DNA of 38,117 bases. Source: Acidimicrobiia bacterium (GTDB lineage Bacteria; Actinomycetota; Acidimicrobiia; Spongiisociales; JAENVV01). Under the pieces are notes generated by a model. That model was not told the DNA's origin. It did no database searches and worked only from the letters and a program-made list of their open reading frames with translations. Of the stretch, positions 1 through 7,715 are shown piece after piece. A program made the translations under genes and the position numbers. The stretch lies in the NCBI GenBank assembly GCA_024637275.1, contig JAGXFS010000129.1, positions 1 to 38,117 of the forward strand. The letters run 5' to 3'. Position 1 is the stretch's first letter. Every line of letters begins with the position of its first letter.

Positions 1-139
1 ATTGTGAGTAATCCGATTCGACATAAAACCCATCGTCGAGAAGCGCCTGGCCGATGGCATCGGCATCCTGGGCCAATGCCGGTGCGACCGCGAAAGCACC
101 AGCCAGGGCCAGAACAGAGAGAAGAATTAAACGCCGCAT
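1..139 (-). CDS. Secreted protein, N-terminal part only (cut by window edge)
   Basis: The ORF track misses this gene because it runs off the left edge. Reading the minus strand from the ATG at 137-139 gives about 46 residues that begin MRRLILLSVLALAGAF, a classic Sec signal peptide (two Arg, hydrophobic core, ALA-type cleavage site before QDADA). The mature start (DADAIGQALLDDGFYVES) is acidic. It lies 32 bp downstream of the histidine kinase on the same strand, so it may be cotranscribed with it. I do not recognise the family from the fragment; short secreted actinobacterial proteins of unknown function start in a similar way. No strong ribosome binding site is visible. Confidence that it is a real coding start is fairly high, because the signal peptide reads cleanly, but its function is unknown. 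Confidence 0.7.
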   Translation of the reverse strand, partial: MRRLILLSVLALAGAFAVAPALAQDADAIGQALLDDGFYVESDYSQ

Positions 140-171
140 CAGCGAAACCCTACCAACGTCGATAGTTGGAA

Positions 172-1506
172 CTAAGCGCCGGCGACGATCGATTCGTCAC
201 GGACCGCCCCGCGGATCGCAATCGCGACCGGTAGCTCGACGACGAATCTCGACCAACCGTCAACTCGTTCGTACCGGATCGTCCCGGCCATGTCTTCGAG
301 TAGCGTGCGAACAATCGATAGCCCCAACCCCAGACCACCGCGGGCCAGGCTGGCGTCTTCGTAATGCGAGAATCGTTCAAACATCGTCTCGACCGTCTCG
401 TCCTGGACGCCATCACCATTGTCGGCAACAACAAGCCGGTAGACGTCGTCGTCCTTCTTGCCGGTCACCACGACAGTTTCTCCACCGTATCGTGCGGCGT
501 TAGACAGCAGATTTCGCACGATCTGACGGAACCGCAGTCGATCGGCCCGAACGTGCCCTTCAACACCGAGAACCGCAATGTCACTCCCCATCCGCGACAG
601 CACCTCAATGACGTCGCCAACTTCGACAGCAACGTCGACCGACTCCAGCTTGTATGCCAGCTCTCCCTCAGTAAGACGGGCGGCGGTGAGTAGATCTTCG
701 ACCATCCGCACCAATTCGCCCGATTCGCCGTAGATCAGCCGGGTGAGATCGTCTCGTTCTTCAGCACTCTCAATGAGTCCCGCATCGAGCAACTGGGCAA
801 ACCCGAAGACGGCAGTAAGTGGCGTCCGGAGTTCATGCGAAACGTTGGCGATAAAGTCGTCTCGTGACTTGCGGAGGTCACGTTCAGACTCGACTTGTTC
901 TTGAAGGATTCGTTGGGATTCGCGCCGACGATAGGTCCCGAGCGCCAAGACCCCGACCACCAGGGGAACCGCCAGAGCGATCACAAACCGGGTTGCCGTA
1001 GCGGCCGTGGCCGCCCGGTCGTCCATCGATTGCAGGGTGGCCCCCTGGGCATCTCTCCGATCGAGCAACCGGTCAACAAGACGCGCGTACCCAGAGGCGA
1101 GATCGCCAGCGACTGAAGCGGCTGCGAGCTCAAACTCACTCCGATCAACCAGACCAAGAACCTCGAAGGCTCCATCGAAGTAGGCGTCAACATCGGCAGC
1201 CATCTCCGGGGAAAGGTCGGGACCGAGCTGCTGAAGCCGGTCCTGACTCGTCTCAACTGCCATCGATGCCGCATCAAGGATGGCGTCGTGCTGGGCAGGA
1301 TCCGCCTGGGCAATCGCCACCGAGCGCTGAATGGCCCCCTGCGACGTCGCCAACGTAGCGATGGCCGACTCCGTTCTGGTGAAGGCGAGCGCCTCGGTAC
1401 TGATATTTGAGCCGCCTACCGACGACGCAAACACCATCGCCACTCCCACAATCAGCGCCGACACCACCAGGGCGGACGCGATCACGAGATACCCGCTTCG
1501 ATTCAT
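172..1506 (-). CDS. Membrane sensor histidine kinase
   Basis: This is a 444-residue two-component sensor kinase that would autophosphorylate on His and pass the phosphate to a response regulator. It has a first transmembrane helix at about residues 8-30, an extracytoplasmic helical region to about 170, and a second helix at about 174-192. A short coiled coil then leads straight to the HisKA H-box (SHELRTP, His about 224). The HATPase domain carries the N-box (NLLSNAARYGG), G1 (DNGDGV), F-box (FERF) and G2 (GLGLGLS). No HAMP domain is evident after the second helix. The track starts at GTG 1509, but GAGGAAC lies only two bases before that GTG and about five bases before ATG 1506, so I prefer 1506. 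No response regulator gene is adjacent in the window, so it is an orphan here. Confidence 0.9.
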   Translation of the reverse strand: MNRSGYLVIASALVVSALIVGVAMVFASSVGGSNISTEALAFTRTESAIATLATSQGAIQRSVAIAQADPAQHDAILDAASMAVETSQDRLQQLGPDLSPEMAADVDAYFDGAFEVLGLVDRSEFELAAASVAGDLASGYARLVDRLLDRRDAQGATLQSMDDRAATAATATRFVIALAVPLVVGVLALGTYRRRESQRILQEQVESERDLRKSRDDFIANVSHELRTPLTAVFGFAQLLDAGLIESAEERDDLTRLIYGESGELVRMVEDLLTAARLTEGELAYKLESVDVAVEVGDVIEVLSRMGSDIAVLGVEGHVRADRLRFRQIVRNLLSNAARYGGETVVVTGKKDDDVYRLVVADNGDGVQDETVETMFERFSHYEDASLARGGLGLGLSIVRTLLEDMAGTIRYERVDGWSRFVVELPVAIAIRGAVRDESIVAGA

Positions 1507-1639
1507 CACAGTTCCTCAAATATCGACCGACAACGGCTCAACATTTAGAGATCTTCACCAGCGAAGACATAACTAGTCCCTACGCGCGAGCCTCAAATGC
1601 TCCTTCGGGAGCGAGGGGGGATCTGTCGATAACTAAAAC
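1507..1639. promoter_or_regulatory. Divergent intergenic region with UUCG hairpin
   Basis: This 133-bp space separates the histidine kinase (minus) from the acidic secreted protein (plus), so both promoters must lie here. A short perfect hairpin, GCTCC-TTCG-GGAGC, sits at 1599-1612 with a stable UUCG loop. No convincing -35/-10 pair is visible, although GATAAC six bases before GTG 1640 would fit a leaderless start. Confidence 0.4.
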
Positions 1640-3058
1640 GTGACACCACGTGGAAACCGCTCGATCGCTCTCATAACAGCCCTCCTGGCTGTGCTTCTTG
1701 CGTTGGGGATCCCGGCCGGGGCGAGCTCCAACCATTCGGACTCGCATTCCTCATCGGATAAGACGTCTCAAGATCATTCCCGTGACGAGTCAGACGACGA
1801 CCACGATCACGGCTACGGCAACGACGACCGTGAAGACAAGAGCAAAGACAAAGACAAAGACAACAACGAGGTGGTCGACCCCGCGACTGAGGTCGACCGC
1901 GACGACCCGATCGATGTTGATGAACCGGATGATGTAGAAGATCAGACCAACCCCGACGAGTCAATCGACGAGGAGACCCGGGCCGACGACTCATTGGTTG
2001 AACAAACTGAGACGGTCGACGTCGTCACCGACGACGAACCCGAATCTTCCAACGAAGAGATTGACGGTGTCAGCGACGTCACAACTACCGATCCGGCATT
2101 CAACTCCGACCCGGTCGCCGCTCCTGATGTCGAGTCAAAACAACCAGCCGACCCATCGCTCGAAACATCGAGCGAAACGACCGACACCCCTGAGGCCAGC
2201 TCGGTTGAGGTGGTGTTTGATCCGGTAGTGGCCGAGTCGTCGATCATTACTGTCGACGAGAAGCCGATTGAAACACTTACGGACGAAGTCGACGTCGAGG
2301 CGGCCGCCGTCGAACCTGTTGCCTCGTCGAACCAGAAACCGTCGGACACGGTTGAGGCGGAGGACTCGAAATCGAAGACAGACCGCGACGAGTCCGCGTC
2401 GGATCACGACAAGGGCTACGGGAACGACGAGAAAGAATCCAAGACAAAAGAGGATAAAGCCCAAGGTCCGCCAACCGAGGTCCCCGTCCCGGACGTCGAG
2501 TCGGTTCCTGAGCCAGCGGAGGTTGATCCATCAACTGAGGCGCCGCCGGAGCCGACAGCCGGGCCTGCGGATTCGCCAGCCGCCACCTCGGAACCGGTAC
2601 TCCAGACGCCTGACACTGCCCCGACGACACTCCCGGTCGAGGACGATCTGCTGATACTCGCAAGCCACGCGCCAGCCCCGGAGGCTCAGCCGACTGAAAT
2701 CTCCGACCCCGGTCCTGATGTCACCGCCCTGGTGGCCACCGAGCAGATCCGATTCCCCCAATCGGTGTTGGCGGCGCCCAACGCGGCATCGGTCCCGGCT
2801 GGCGCCGGCTCGTTGCTCGGCCCGATCGGTCGGATGCTCTTGCCGCCGGCCGGGTTGGCACTCGTAGATCTATTGGCTGACACCGATGCTCCGGTGCTAG
2901 TCGGTTCCAACAGTGAGTCGGTCGCCGAAGCTGCTCAACAGGCTGCCGGTCTTGTCGCCGTTCCAGCCGCCGCACTCACGGCCCTCACGCTGCTCGGCTG
3001 GGCTCTCAAGCCCGCCGCAATCAAGGTGTCGGCGTTCGTGGCTGGCCGGATCGGCTAG
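1640..3058 (+). CDS. Acidic, low-complexity secreted protein with internal repeat
   Basis: This 472-residue protein starts with GTG and has a clear signal peptide (SIALITALLAVLLALGIPAGA). The mature part is highly acidic and disordered, rich in Asp, Glu, Ser, Thr and Pro to about residue 370. A lysine/aspartate motif occurs twice: HDHGYGNDDREDKSKDKD near residue 56 and HDKGYGNDEKESKTKED near residue 254. The C-terminus turns hydrophobic and alanine-rich (about 375-472) and could be a membrane anchor. It is divergent from the histidine kinase and convergent with the peroxiredoxin gene; the two stop codons overlap within CTAG. The composition suggests a surface or cation-binding protein, but no family is recognised and the role is unknown. 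The reading frame is supported by the signal peptide, the repeat and the absence of any better frame. Confidence 0.75.
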   Translation: MTPRGNRSIALITALLAVLLALGIPAGASSNHSDSHSSSDKTSQDHSRDESDDDHDHGYGNDDREDKSKDKDKDNNEVVDPATEVDRDDPIDVDEPDDVEDQTNPDESIDEETRADDSLVEQTETVDVVTDDEPESSNEEIDGVSDVTTTDPAFNSDPVAAPDVESKQPADPSLETSSETTDTPEASSVEVVFDPVVAESSIITVDEKPIETLTDEVDVEAAAVEPVASSNQKPSDTVEAEDSKSKTDRDESASDHDKGYGNDEKESKTKEDKAQGPPTEVPVPDVESVPEPAEVDPSTEAPPEPTAGPADSPAATSEPVLQTPDTAPTTLPVEDDLLILASHAPAPEAQPTEISDPGPDVTALVATEQIRFPQSVLAAPNAASVPAGAGSLLGPIGRMLLPPAGLALVDLLADTDAPVLVGSNSESVAEAAQQAAGLVAVPAAALTALTLLGWALKPAAIKVSAFVAGRIG

Positions 3059-3513
3059 TCGAGCAATTCAGTAGTTACACGCTCTGCATGGCCGGTCGCT
3101 TTGACGTTGTACCACGCATTCTGCACCAGGCCATCTTCTCCAACGACCACGGTCGAGCGAATCAGGCCAACGTACTCTTTGCCGTAGTTCTTCTTCACAC
3201 CCCACGCCCCGTAGCGGTCCGCCACGGCGTGGTCTTGATCAGACAGCAACGGGTAGGGCAGGTGGTATTCCGCCGCGAACTCCGCCAGCTTTTCGACTGG
3301 ATCGGGGCTAATCCCGAACAGCTGATAGCCGGCGGCAGCCAGGCGGTCGGTACGGTCACGGAAATCGCATACCTCGGACGTACACCCGGGCGTAAAGGCT
3401 GCCGGATAGAAGAACAAAATTGTCTTCTGACCCGACGGAATCGATTGTTCGGCGCCAGCCTGGTCGAGCAAGGTGAAGGTCGGAGCGCTAACTCCCGGTT
3501 TGAGTTGGGTCAC
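3055..3513 (-). CDS. bcp: Peroxiredoxin, Bcp/thiol peroxidase type
   Basis: This 152-residue cytoplasmic thiol peroxidase reduces hydrogen peroxide and organic hydroperoxides. It has the thioredoxin fold and the peroxidatic motif PAAFTPGCTSEVCDF, with the peroxidatic Cys in the usual PxxxTxxC context. A second Cys five residues later is the resolving Cys of Bcp-type proteins. The length fits the family. The start is GTG, preceded by AGAGGA, and it overlaps the proC stop by four bases (GTGA), which indicates translational coupling. It is the last gene of the udk-proC-bcp unit and ends within CTAG against the convergent gene. Confidence 0.93.
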   Translation of the reverse strand: MTQLKPGVSAPTFTLLDQAGAEQSIPSGQKTILFFYPAAFTPGCTSEVCDFRDRTDRLAAAGYQLFGISPDPVEKLAEFAAEYHLPYPLLSDQDHAVADRYGAWGVKKNYGKEYVGLIRSTVVVGEDGLVQNAWYNVKATGHAERVTTELLD

Positions 3514-4301
3514 GTTGGTCCTCTCAGTTGGCGGGAACGGTCGGCGGCGGCCGCCACCGCCGTCCCGATAGTGGCTTTCAAGTCGGCTTCGTCGAACACG
3601 GATACGGCCGCTTGCGTCGTACCCCCCTTTGACGTCACTCTTCGTCGAAGCTCGGAAGCGTTCATCTCCGACGTATCCAGTAAGAGGGCGGCTCCCCGGA
3701 GAGTTTGGCGAACTAGACGATCCGAAAGATCGGCGGGCAGTCCCTGGGCTACGGCCGCGTCTACCAGGGCCTCGGCGACATAGAACAGGTAAGCAGGCCC
3801 ACTTCCGGAGATGGCGGTTACTGCGTCGAGCAGAGCCTCTGAGACAACGGCAACTTTGCCAACTGCCCCGAGAATGTCACAAGCCCCCTGGAGTTGATCC
3901 GGTGCCACATGACGTCCACCAGACACTCCGGTCATGGCCTCGCCGACCAGTGCCGGGGTGTTCGGCATCGCTCGCACGACGGCAACCGGGCCGAGCTCCG
4001 CCTCGATAGCGGCCGTATCGATCCCGGCTGCCACGGAAATGACGGTGGCAGACGGTTTCAGATGAACGACCAGGGAGCCGAGGGTGGCGGCCATGGCATG
4101 GGGCTTGACGGCGACGATCACCCAGTCGGCCGCACCGATGGCAGCCACGTCCGATGCAATGGCCACGCCCCGGCCAACGAACGCTTCAAGCTTCTCCCGA
4201 TTTCGGTCCACCAGAGTTATGGCATCGGGTGGGTGGTCGGCCGCCAGCAGACCCTCGACCAGCGCTGCGCCCATCGAGCCCACCCCAACGACCGCGATCA
4301 C
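3510..4301 (-). CDS. proC: Pyrroline-5-carboxylate reductase
   Basis: This 263-residue enzyme performs the last step of proline synthesis, NAD(P)H-dependent reduction of 1-pyrroline-5-carboxylate. The N-terminal Rossmann motif (VVGVGSMGAALVEG), the conserved RAMPNTPALVG segment and the family signature around ISGSGPAYLFYVAEAL are all visible, as is the SKGGTTQAAV segment near the C-terminus. The start is GTG, overlapping the uridine kinase TGA by four bases, and the gene ends overlapping the bcp GTG start in the same way. These couplings imply one polycistronic message. The length is normal for the family. Confidence 0.95.
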   Translation of the reverse strand: MIAVVGVGSMGAALVEGLLAADHPPDAITLVDRNREKLEAFVGRGVAIASDVAAIGAADWVIVAVKPHAMAATLGSLVVHLKPSATVISVAAGIDTAAIEAELGPVAVVRAMPNTPALVGEAMTGVSGGRHVAPDQLQGACDILGAVGKVAVVSEALLDAVTAISGSGPAYLFYVAEALVDAAVAQGLPADLSDRLVRQTLRGAALLLDTSEMNASELRRRVTSKGGTTQAAVSVFDEADLKATIGTAVAAAADRSRQLRGPT

Positions 4302-4942
4302 GTCTGCTCCTCAGCGAGAACACTTTCGATCATCCTCGTAACAACTCCGACCGCATTGGTGTTGTAGCCCTCGGGAATCACCACATCGGCATACCGTTTT
4401 GACGGCTCAACAAACTGCAAATGCATCGGTCTGACCGTCTTCATGTACTGGTCGAGCACCGATTTCACAGACCTGCCCCGTTCGGCGACATCGCGCTCGA
4501 GCCGTCGCGCCAGCCGCAGATCGCCGTCGGTGTCCACGAAGATCCGGACATCCATAAGGTCACGAAGATCTGGTTCAACCAGAACGAGGATCCCTTCAAC
4601 GATAAGCACCGAACGGGGCTCGATAGTCTCGAACTCGCCGGTGCGCACGTGCTGGGCAAAGTCGTAAACGGGGCGTTGTACGGGATGACCGGCACGCAGT
4701 TCGCGCAAATGCTCGACGAAAAGCTCAGTTTCCAGCGAGTCAGGGTGATCAAAATTGACCTTGGCGCGCTCGTCAGGCGGTAGGTGGCTGAGATCGCGGT
4801 AGTAGGCGTCTTGTTGAATGAGCACCGAGCGTCCAGAACCGACTTTTCCGGCAATGGCTTCGGCGATCGTCGTCTTGCCTGATCCAGATCCGCCCGCCAC
4901 CCCGATGGTGAGCGGAGCGGCAGAGGTGGGCCAAGTCGTCAC
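4298..4942 (-). CDS. udk: Uridine kinase
   Basis: This enzyme phosphorylates uridine and cytidine to the monophosphates (pyrimidine salvage). The P-loop GGSGSGKTT, the DAYYRD segment after strand 2, the nucleoside-binding FDHPDSL and PVYDF elements, and the VEGILVL Walker-B-like strand are all present. The track starts at GTG 4975, but a GAGGA ribosome binding site sits eight bases before GTG 4942. Starting there gives 214 residues, close to the usual family length, and removes an unconserved leader. It follows the MBL hydrolase gene by 55 bp and overlaps proC by four bases. Confidence 0.93.
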   Translation of the reverse strand: MTTWPTSAAPLTIGVAGGSGSGKTTIAEAIAGKVGSGRSVLIQQDAYYRDLSHLPPDERAKVNFDHPDSLETELFVEHLRELRAGHPVQRPVYDFAQHVRTGEFETIEPRSVLIVEGILVLVEPDLRDLMDVRIFVDTDGDLRLARRLERDVAERGRSVKSVLDQYMKTVRPMHLQFVEPSKRYADVVIPEGYNTNAVGVVTRMIESVLAEEQT

Positions 4943-4997
4943 GTTCGATCCTCGGCCAGCCGCATCATGTGGCACACGCTACCAGGGGCGAAATCGG

Positions 4998-5678
4998 TCA
5001 AAGCGAACCGGCGAACGACCGAAAGGCGCCGGAGGCTGCGGTCGTGATCGGGCCAGAGTGACCAAAGCACGCCACGGCGAAGTCGAGGCGTGCCATGGCA
5101 ATGAGGCTTGCGTCAAATGTTGCCGATTTTCTGTTCATGAAGCCGCGCTGCACGCCCCCGGTTCGGGTCGCCATCGCCGAGTCGCCGGCGAACAGGACCC
5201 CTCCAGCCCGGTCAAGTAGTAGGGAGATGTGGCCGTCAGTGTGGCCCGGGGTCGGTACCACCGTCAGGTCGGGGGCGATGGAGATCACTCCGGTCGTCAC
5301 CCGGTGGTCAACGGTGGCGCTCTCGGGCGTCGGAACGAGCTTTGCGATCAGACGCAGAACCGGGAAGTCGAGAATCGGTGGAGCCGGGACGGACTGAAGC
5401 CCCTCAATCACCGGCGCGTCGATGTCGGATGCGACCAGCGGCGCGCCAGTCTGGCGTGTCAGAGCGGCCGCTCCCCCAAAATGATCCGAGTGCGCATGCG
5501 TGAGCACGATCGCTCGCACGTCGCCGACCGATCGGCCGATCGAACCCAAAGCTTCAACGATGGCTCCGTGGCGTTTCGGCAAGCCTGTGTCGACCAGAAC
5601 CACTCCTTCGTCTCCGTCGACGATGAAGGCATTCACGCCTCTGGACACCTGATGGACGCCTGTCGTTACCTCGTTCAT
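4998..5678 (-). CDS. MBL-fold metallo-hydrolase
   Basis: This is a 226-residue metallo-beta-lactamase-fold hydrolase. The metal-binding motif THAHSDHFGG, the downstream PTPGHTDGHI histidine, the LFAGDSAM aspartate and a C-terminal FGHSGP histidine make a complete two-metal site. The actual substrate cannot be read from the sequence; the family includes glyoxalase II, lactonases and other hydrolases. The track ORF starts 29 residues upstream, but AAGGACGAAC precedes ATG 5676-5678 and conservation begins there, so I use that start. It is the probable first gene of a hydrolase-udk-proC-bcp unit and is divergent from the DUF456 gene with 68 bp between them. Confidence 0.9.
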   Translation of the reverse strand: MNEVTTGVHQVSRGVNAFIVDGDEGVVLVDTGLPKRHGAIVEALGSIGRSVGDVRAIVLTHAHSDHFGGAAALTRQTGAPLVASDIDAPVIEGLQSVPAPPILDFPVLRLIAKLVPTPESATVDHRVTTGVISIAPDLTVVPTPGHTDGHISLLLDRAGGVLFAGDSAMATRTGGVQRGFMNRKSATFDASLIAMARLDFAVACFGHSGPITTAASGAFRSFAGSL

Positions 5679-5734
5679 GTTCGTCCTTTCGCCGTTACCT
5701 AGCGTACGGCATCCTCGAGGTCCCTGACCGGCGT

Positions 5735-5740
5735 TAGCCT
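5735..5740 (+). promoter_or_regulatory. Leaderless -10 box for the DUF456 gene
   Basis: TAGCCT ends six bases before ATG 5747, so transcription would start at or next to the A of the start codon. No Shine-Dalgarno sequence is present. It fits the actinobacterial TANNNT pattern seen repeatedly in this window. Confidence 0.6.
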
Positions 5741-5746
5741 GGCCCG

Positions 5747-6256
5747 ATGGAGCCAACCTCGACAAACATCTTCATCACTGTGCTGGTGGGATTCGGGATG
5801 GGAGCGGCGCTGGTCGGCACCGTCTTCCCGGTTTTTCCTGGCGTCGGGTTGGCCTGGCTAGTAGCGCTCGTGTTCGGGTTCATGGCAGGCTGGTCAACCC
5901 TGGCCATTGTTTTCATGGCGGCGATTACGGCCGTAACTATTGCTGCTTTCGCATTGGCAATCGTTCTGCCGAAACGCGCCACAGATGCAACCGGGGCCAG
6001 CAGATCGGCAACCTGGGCGGGGCTGTTAGGCGGGATTGTGGGCTTCTTCGCAATCCCGGTTATCGGGTTTGTGATCGGCGGAGCGGCCGGCGTGTATCTA
6101 GCCGAGTATCGCGTGCGCCGGGACCCAAGCGTTGCCTGGACATCGACAAAGGGCACGTTGAAAGGATTCGGAATCGCCGCCCTGGTGCAGGTAGGTGCCG
6201 TGCTCGCCATTGCTGCCATCTGGGTTGTATGGGCGTTCCTGGAGTTCCGCGGTTAG
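5747..6256 (+). CDS. DUF456 family membrane protein
   Basis: This 169-residue integral membrane protein has about four or five hydrophobic segments and glycine-rich loops (FPVFPGVGLAW, then GLLGGIVGFFAIPVIGFVIGG, then a C-terminal helix). The arrangement and the FPGxG motif match the DUF456 family, whose biochemical role is not known. No ribosome binding site precedes ATG 5747; the TAGCCT box six bases upstream indicates a leaderless message. The next gene, trpB2, begins 73 bp downstream on the same strand with its own ribosome binding site. Confidence 0.85.
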   Translation: MEPTSTNIFITVLVGFGMGAALVGTVFPVFPGVGLAWLVALVFGFMAGWSTLAIVFMAAITAVTIAAFALAIVLPKRATDATGASRSATWAGLLGGIVGFFAIPVIGFVIGGAAGVYLAEYRVRRDPSVAWTSTKGTLKGFGIAALVQVGAVLAIAAIWVVWAFLEFRG

Positions 6257-6329
6257 ATCCGGCCGTCTCCATGCAAGGAAAAACCCGACGCGGTAGTTTG
6301 GTTGAGGCTGACGAGGGAGACGGACAACG

Positions 6330-7688
6330 ATGAACGACCACACCAAGATTTTGCTCGACGAAGATGAAATGCCAACCCACTGGTACAACATCGTTCCAGA
6401 TCTCCCCGCTCCACCTCCTCCACCGCTCCACCCCGGTACCCATCAGCCTATCGGCCCCGACGATCTCGCTCCGCTGTTCCCGATGGACCTGATCATGCAG
6501 GAGGTGAGCCAGGAAAGCTACGTCGAGATTCCCGCGGAAGTACGCGATATCTATCGCACCTGGAGACCATCCCCGCTCTATCGCGCCCGACGCCTCGAGG
6601 CAGCACTCGGGACACCGGCCCGGATCTACTACAAGTATGAGGGAGTTAGCCCGGCCGGTTCTCACAAGCCAAACACGGCCGTACCTCAGGCGTATTACAA
6701 CGCCAAGCAAGGCGTGAAGAAGCTCACAACAGAAACCGGGGCCGGCCAATGGGGTTCGGCGCTCTCATACGCCTGCGCCCTCTTTGGAATGGAATGCGAG
6801 GTCTGGCAAGTGCGAGCTTCCTATGACGCCAAGCCCTACCGCCGCAGCCTTATGGAGGTCTGGGGGGCGACCGTCCACCCAAGTCCCTCGAATCTTACAG
6901 CGTCCGGGCGAGCCATCCTGGAGTCCAACCCTGACAGTTCCGGGAGTCTTGGTATCGCCATTTCCGAAGCCGTCGAAGTAGCCGCCGGGGATCCTGATAC
7001 CAAGTACGCCCTCGGAAGTGTGCTCAACCACGTTCTCATGCATCAGACGATCATCGGTGAGGAAGCCCTCCTTCAACTGAAGAAAGCTGGCGAGACTCCC
7101 GACGTCCTGGTCGGGTGCACCGGTGGTGGGTCGAACTTCGGTGGCCTCTCGTTCCCCTTCATTCGCGAGAAGCTCGCCGGAAACATGAATCCAGAGATCC
7201 GGGCGGTGGAACCGGCGGCCTGTCCTTCGCTCACCAAAGGCATCTACGCGTACGACTTCGGCGACACGGCCGGGATGACCCCGCTGGTAAAGATGCACAC
7301 GCTCGGCCACGACTTCGTACCCGATCCGATCCATGCCGGCGGACTTCGCTATCACGGAATGGCCCCGCTCGTTTCGCATCTATACGAACTCGGCATCATG
7401 TCGGCAACGGCCATCCAGCAAACGGAATGCTTTGCGGCGGCCGTCCAGTTCGCCCGAACCGAAGGCATCCTGCCCGCCCCCGAACCGACCCACGCGATCG
7501 CCGAATGCATCCGCGAAGCGAACCGCTGCACCGAAACCGGAGAGGACAAGGTCATCCTCATGGCATTGTGCGGCCATGGGCACTTCGACCTGGCTTCCTA
7601 CGATGCCTACCTGGCCGGGGAGCTAGAGGACTACGAATATCCCGCCGAAAAGGTCGCCGCCGCCCAGGAGAGGATCCCGGTTATCTAA
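6330..7688 (+). CDS. trpB: Tryptophan synthase beta chain, TrpB2 type
   Basis: This 452-residue PLP enzyme condenses indole with serine to form tryptophan. The PLP lysine lies in SHKPNTA (Lys113), and the glycine-rich phosphate loop is [11 protein letters not shown]. The long N-terminal extension with PPPPPL and the [12 protein letters not shown] segment mark the TrpB2 (TrpB-like) subfamily rather than TrpB1, which is normally paired with trpA. No trpA gene is next to it, in agreement with the stand-alone, indole-salvage role proposed for TrpB2. GAGGGAGAC lies upstream of the ATG. It is convergent with the M15 peptidase gene. Confidence 0.93.
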   Translation: MNDHTKILLDEDEMPTHWYNIVPDLPAPPPPPLHPGTHQPIGPDDLAPLFPMDLIMQEVSQESYVEIPAEVRDIYRTWRPSPLYRARRLEAALGTPARIYYKYEGVSPAGSHKPNTAVPQAYYNAKQGVKKLTTETGAGQWGSALSYACALFGMECEVWQVRASYDAKPYRRSLMEVWGATVHPSPSNLTASGRAILESNPDSSGSLGIAISEAVEVAAGDPDTKYALGSVLNHVLMHQTIIGEEALLQLKKAGETPDVLVGCTGGGSNFGGLSFPFIREKLAGNMNPEIRAVEPAACPSLTKGIYAYDFGDTAGMTPLVKMHTLGHDFVPDPIHAGGLRYHGMAPLVSHLYELGIMSATAIQQTECFAAAVQFARTEGILPAPEPTHAIAECIREANRCTETGEDKVILMALCGHGHFDLASYDAYLAGELEDYEYPAEKVAAAQERIPVI

Positions 7689-7698
7689 TCCCGATCCG

Positions 7699-7713
7699 AA
7701 CCCAGGTTGGGTT
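7699..7713 (+). terminator. Short hairpin after trpB2
   Basis: AACCCA-GGT-TGGGTT forms a six-base-pair stem with a three-base loop immediately after the trpB2 stop and before the stop of the convergent peptidase gene. It is followed by TGTTATC, which is only weakly U-rich. It could end transcription in either direction, but the evidence is modest. Confidence 0.35.
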
Positions 7714-7715
7714 TG

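Noticed and set aside
2277-2663. Several minus-strand ORFs opposite the acidic repeat protein
   Set aside because: They are Arg/Pro/Ser-rich, as expected from the complement of an Asp/Glu/Ser-rich coding sequence.
3055-3513. Bcp-type peroxiredoxin as a second selenoprotein
   Set aside because: Both redox positions are ordinary Cys codons and no in-frame UGA is present.
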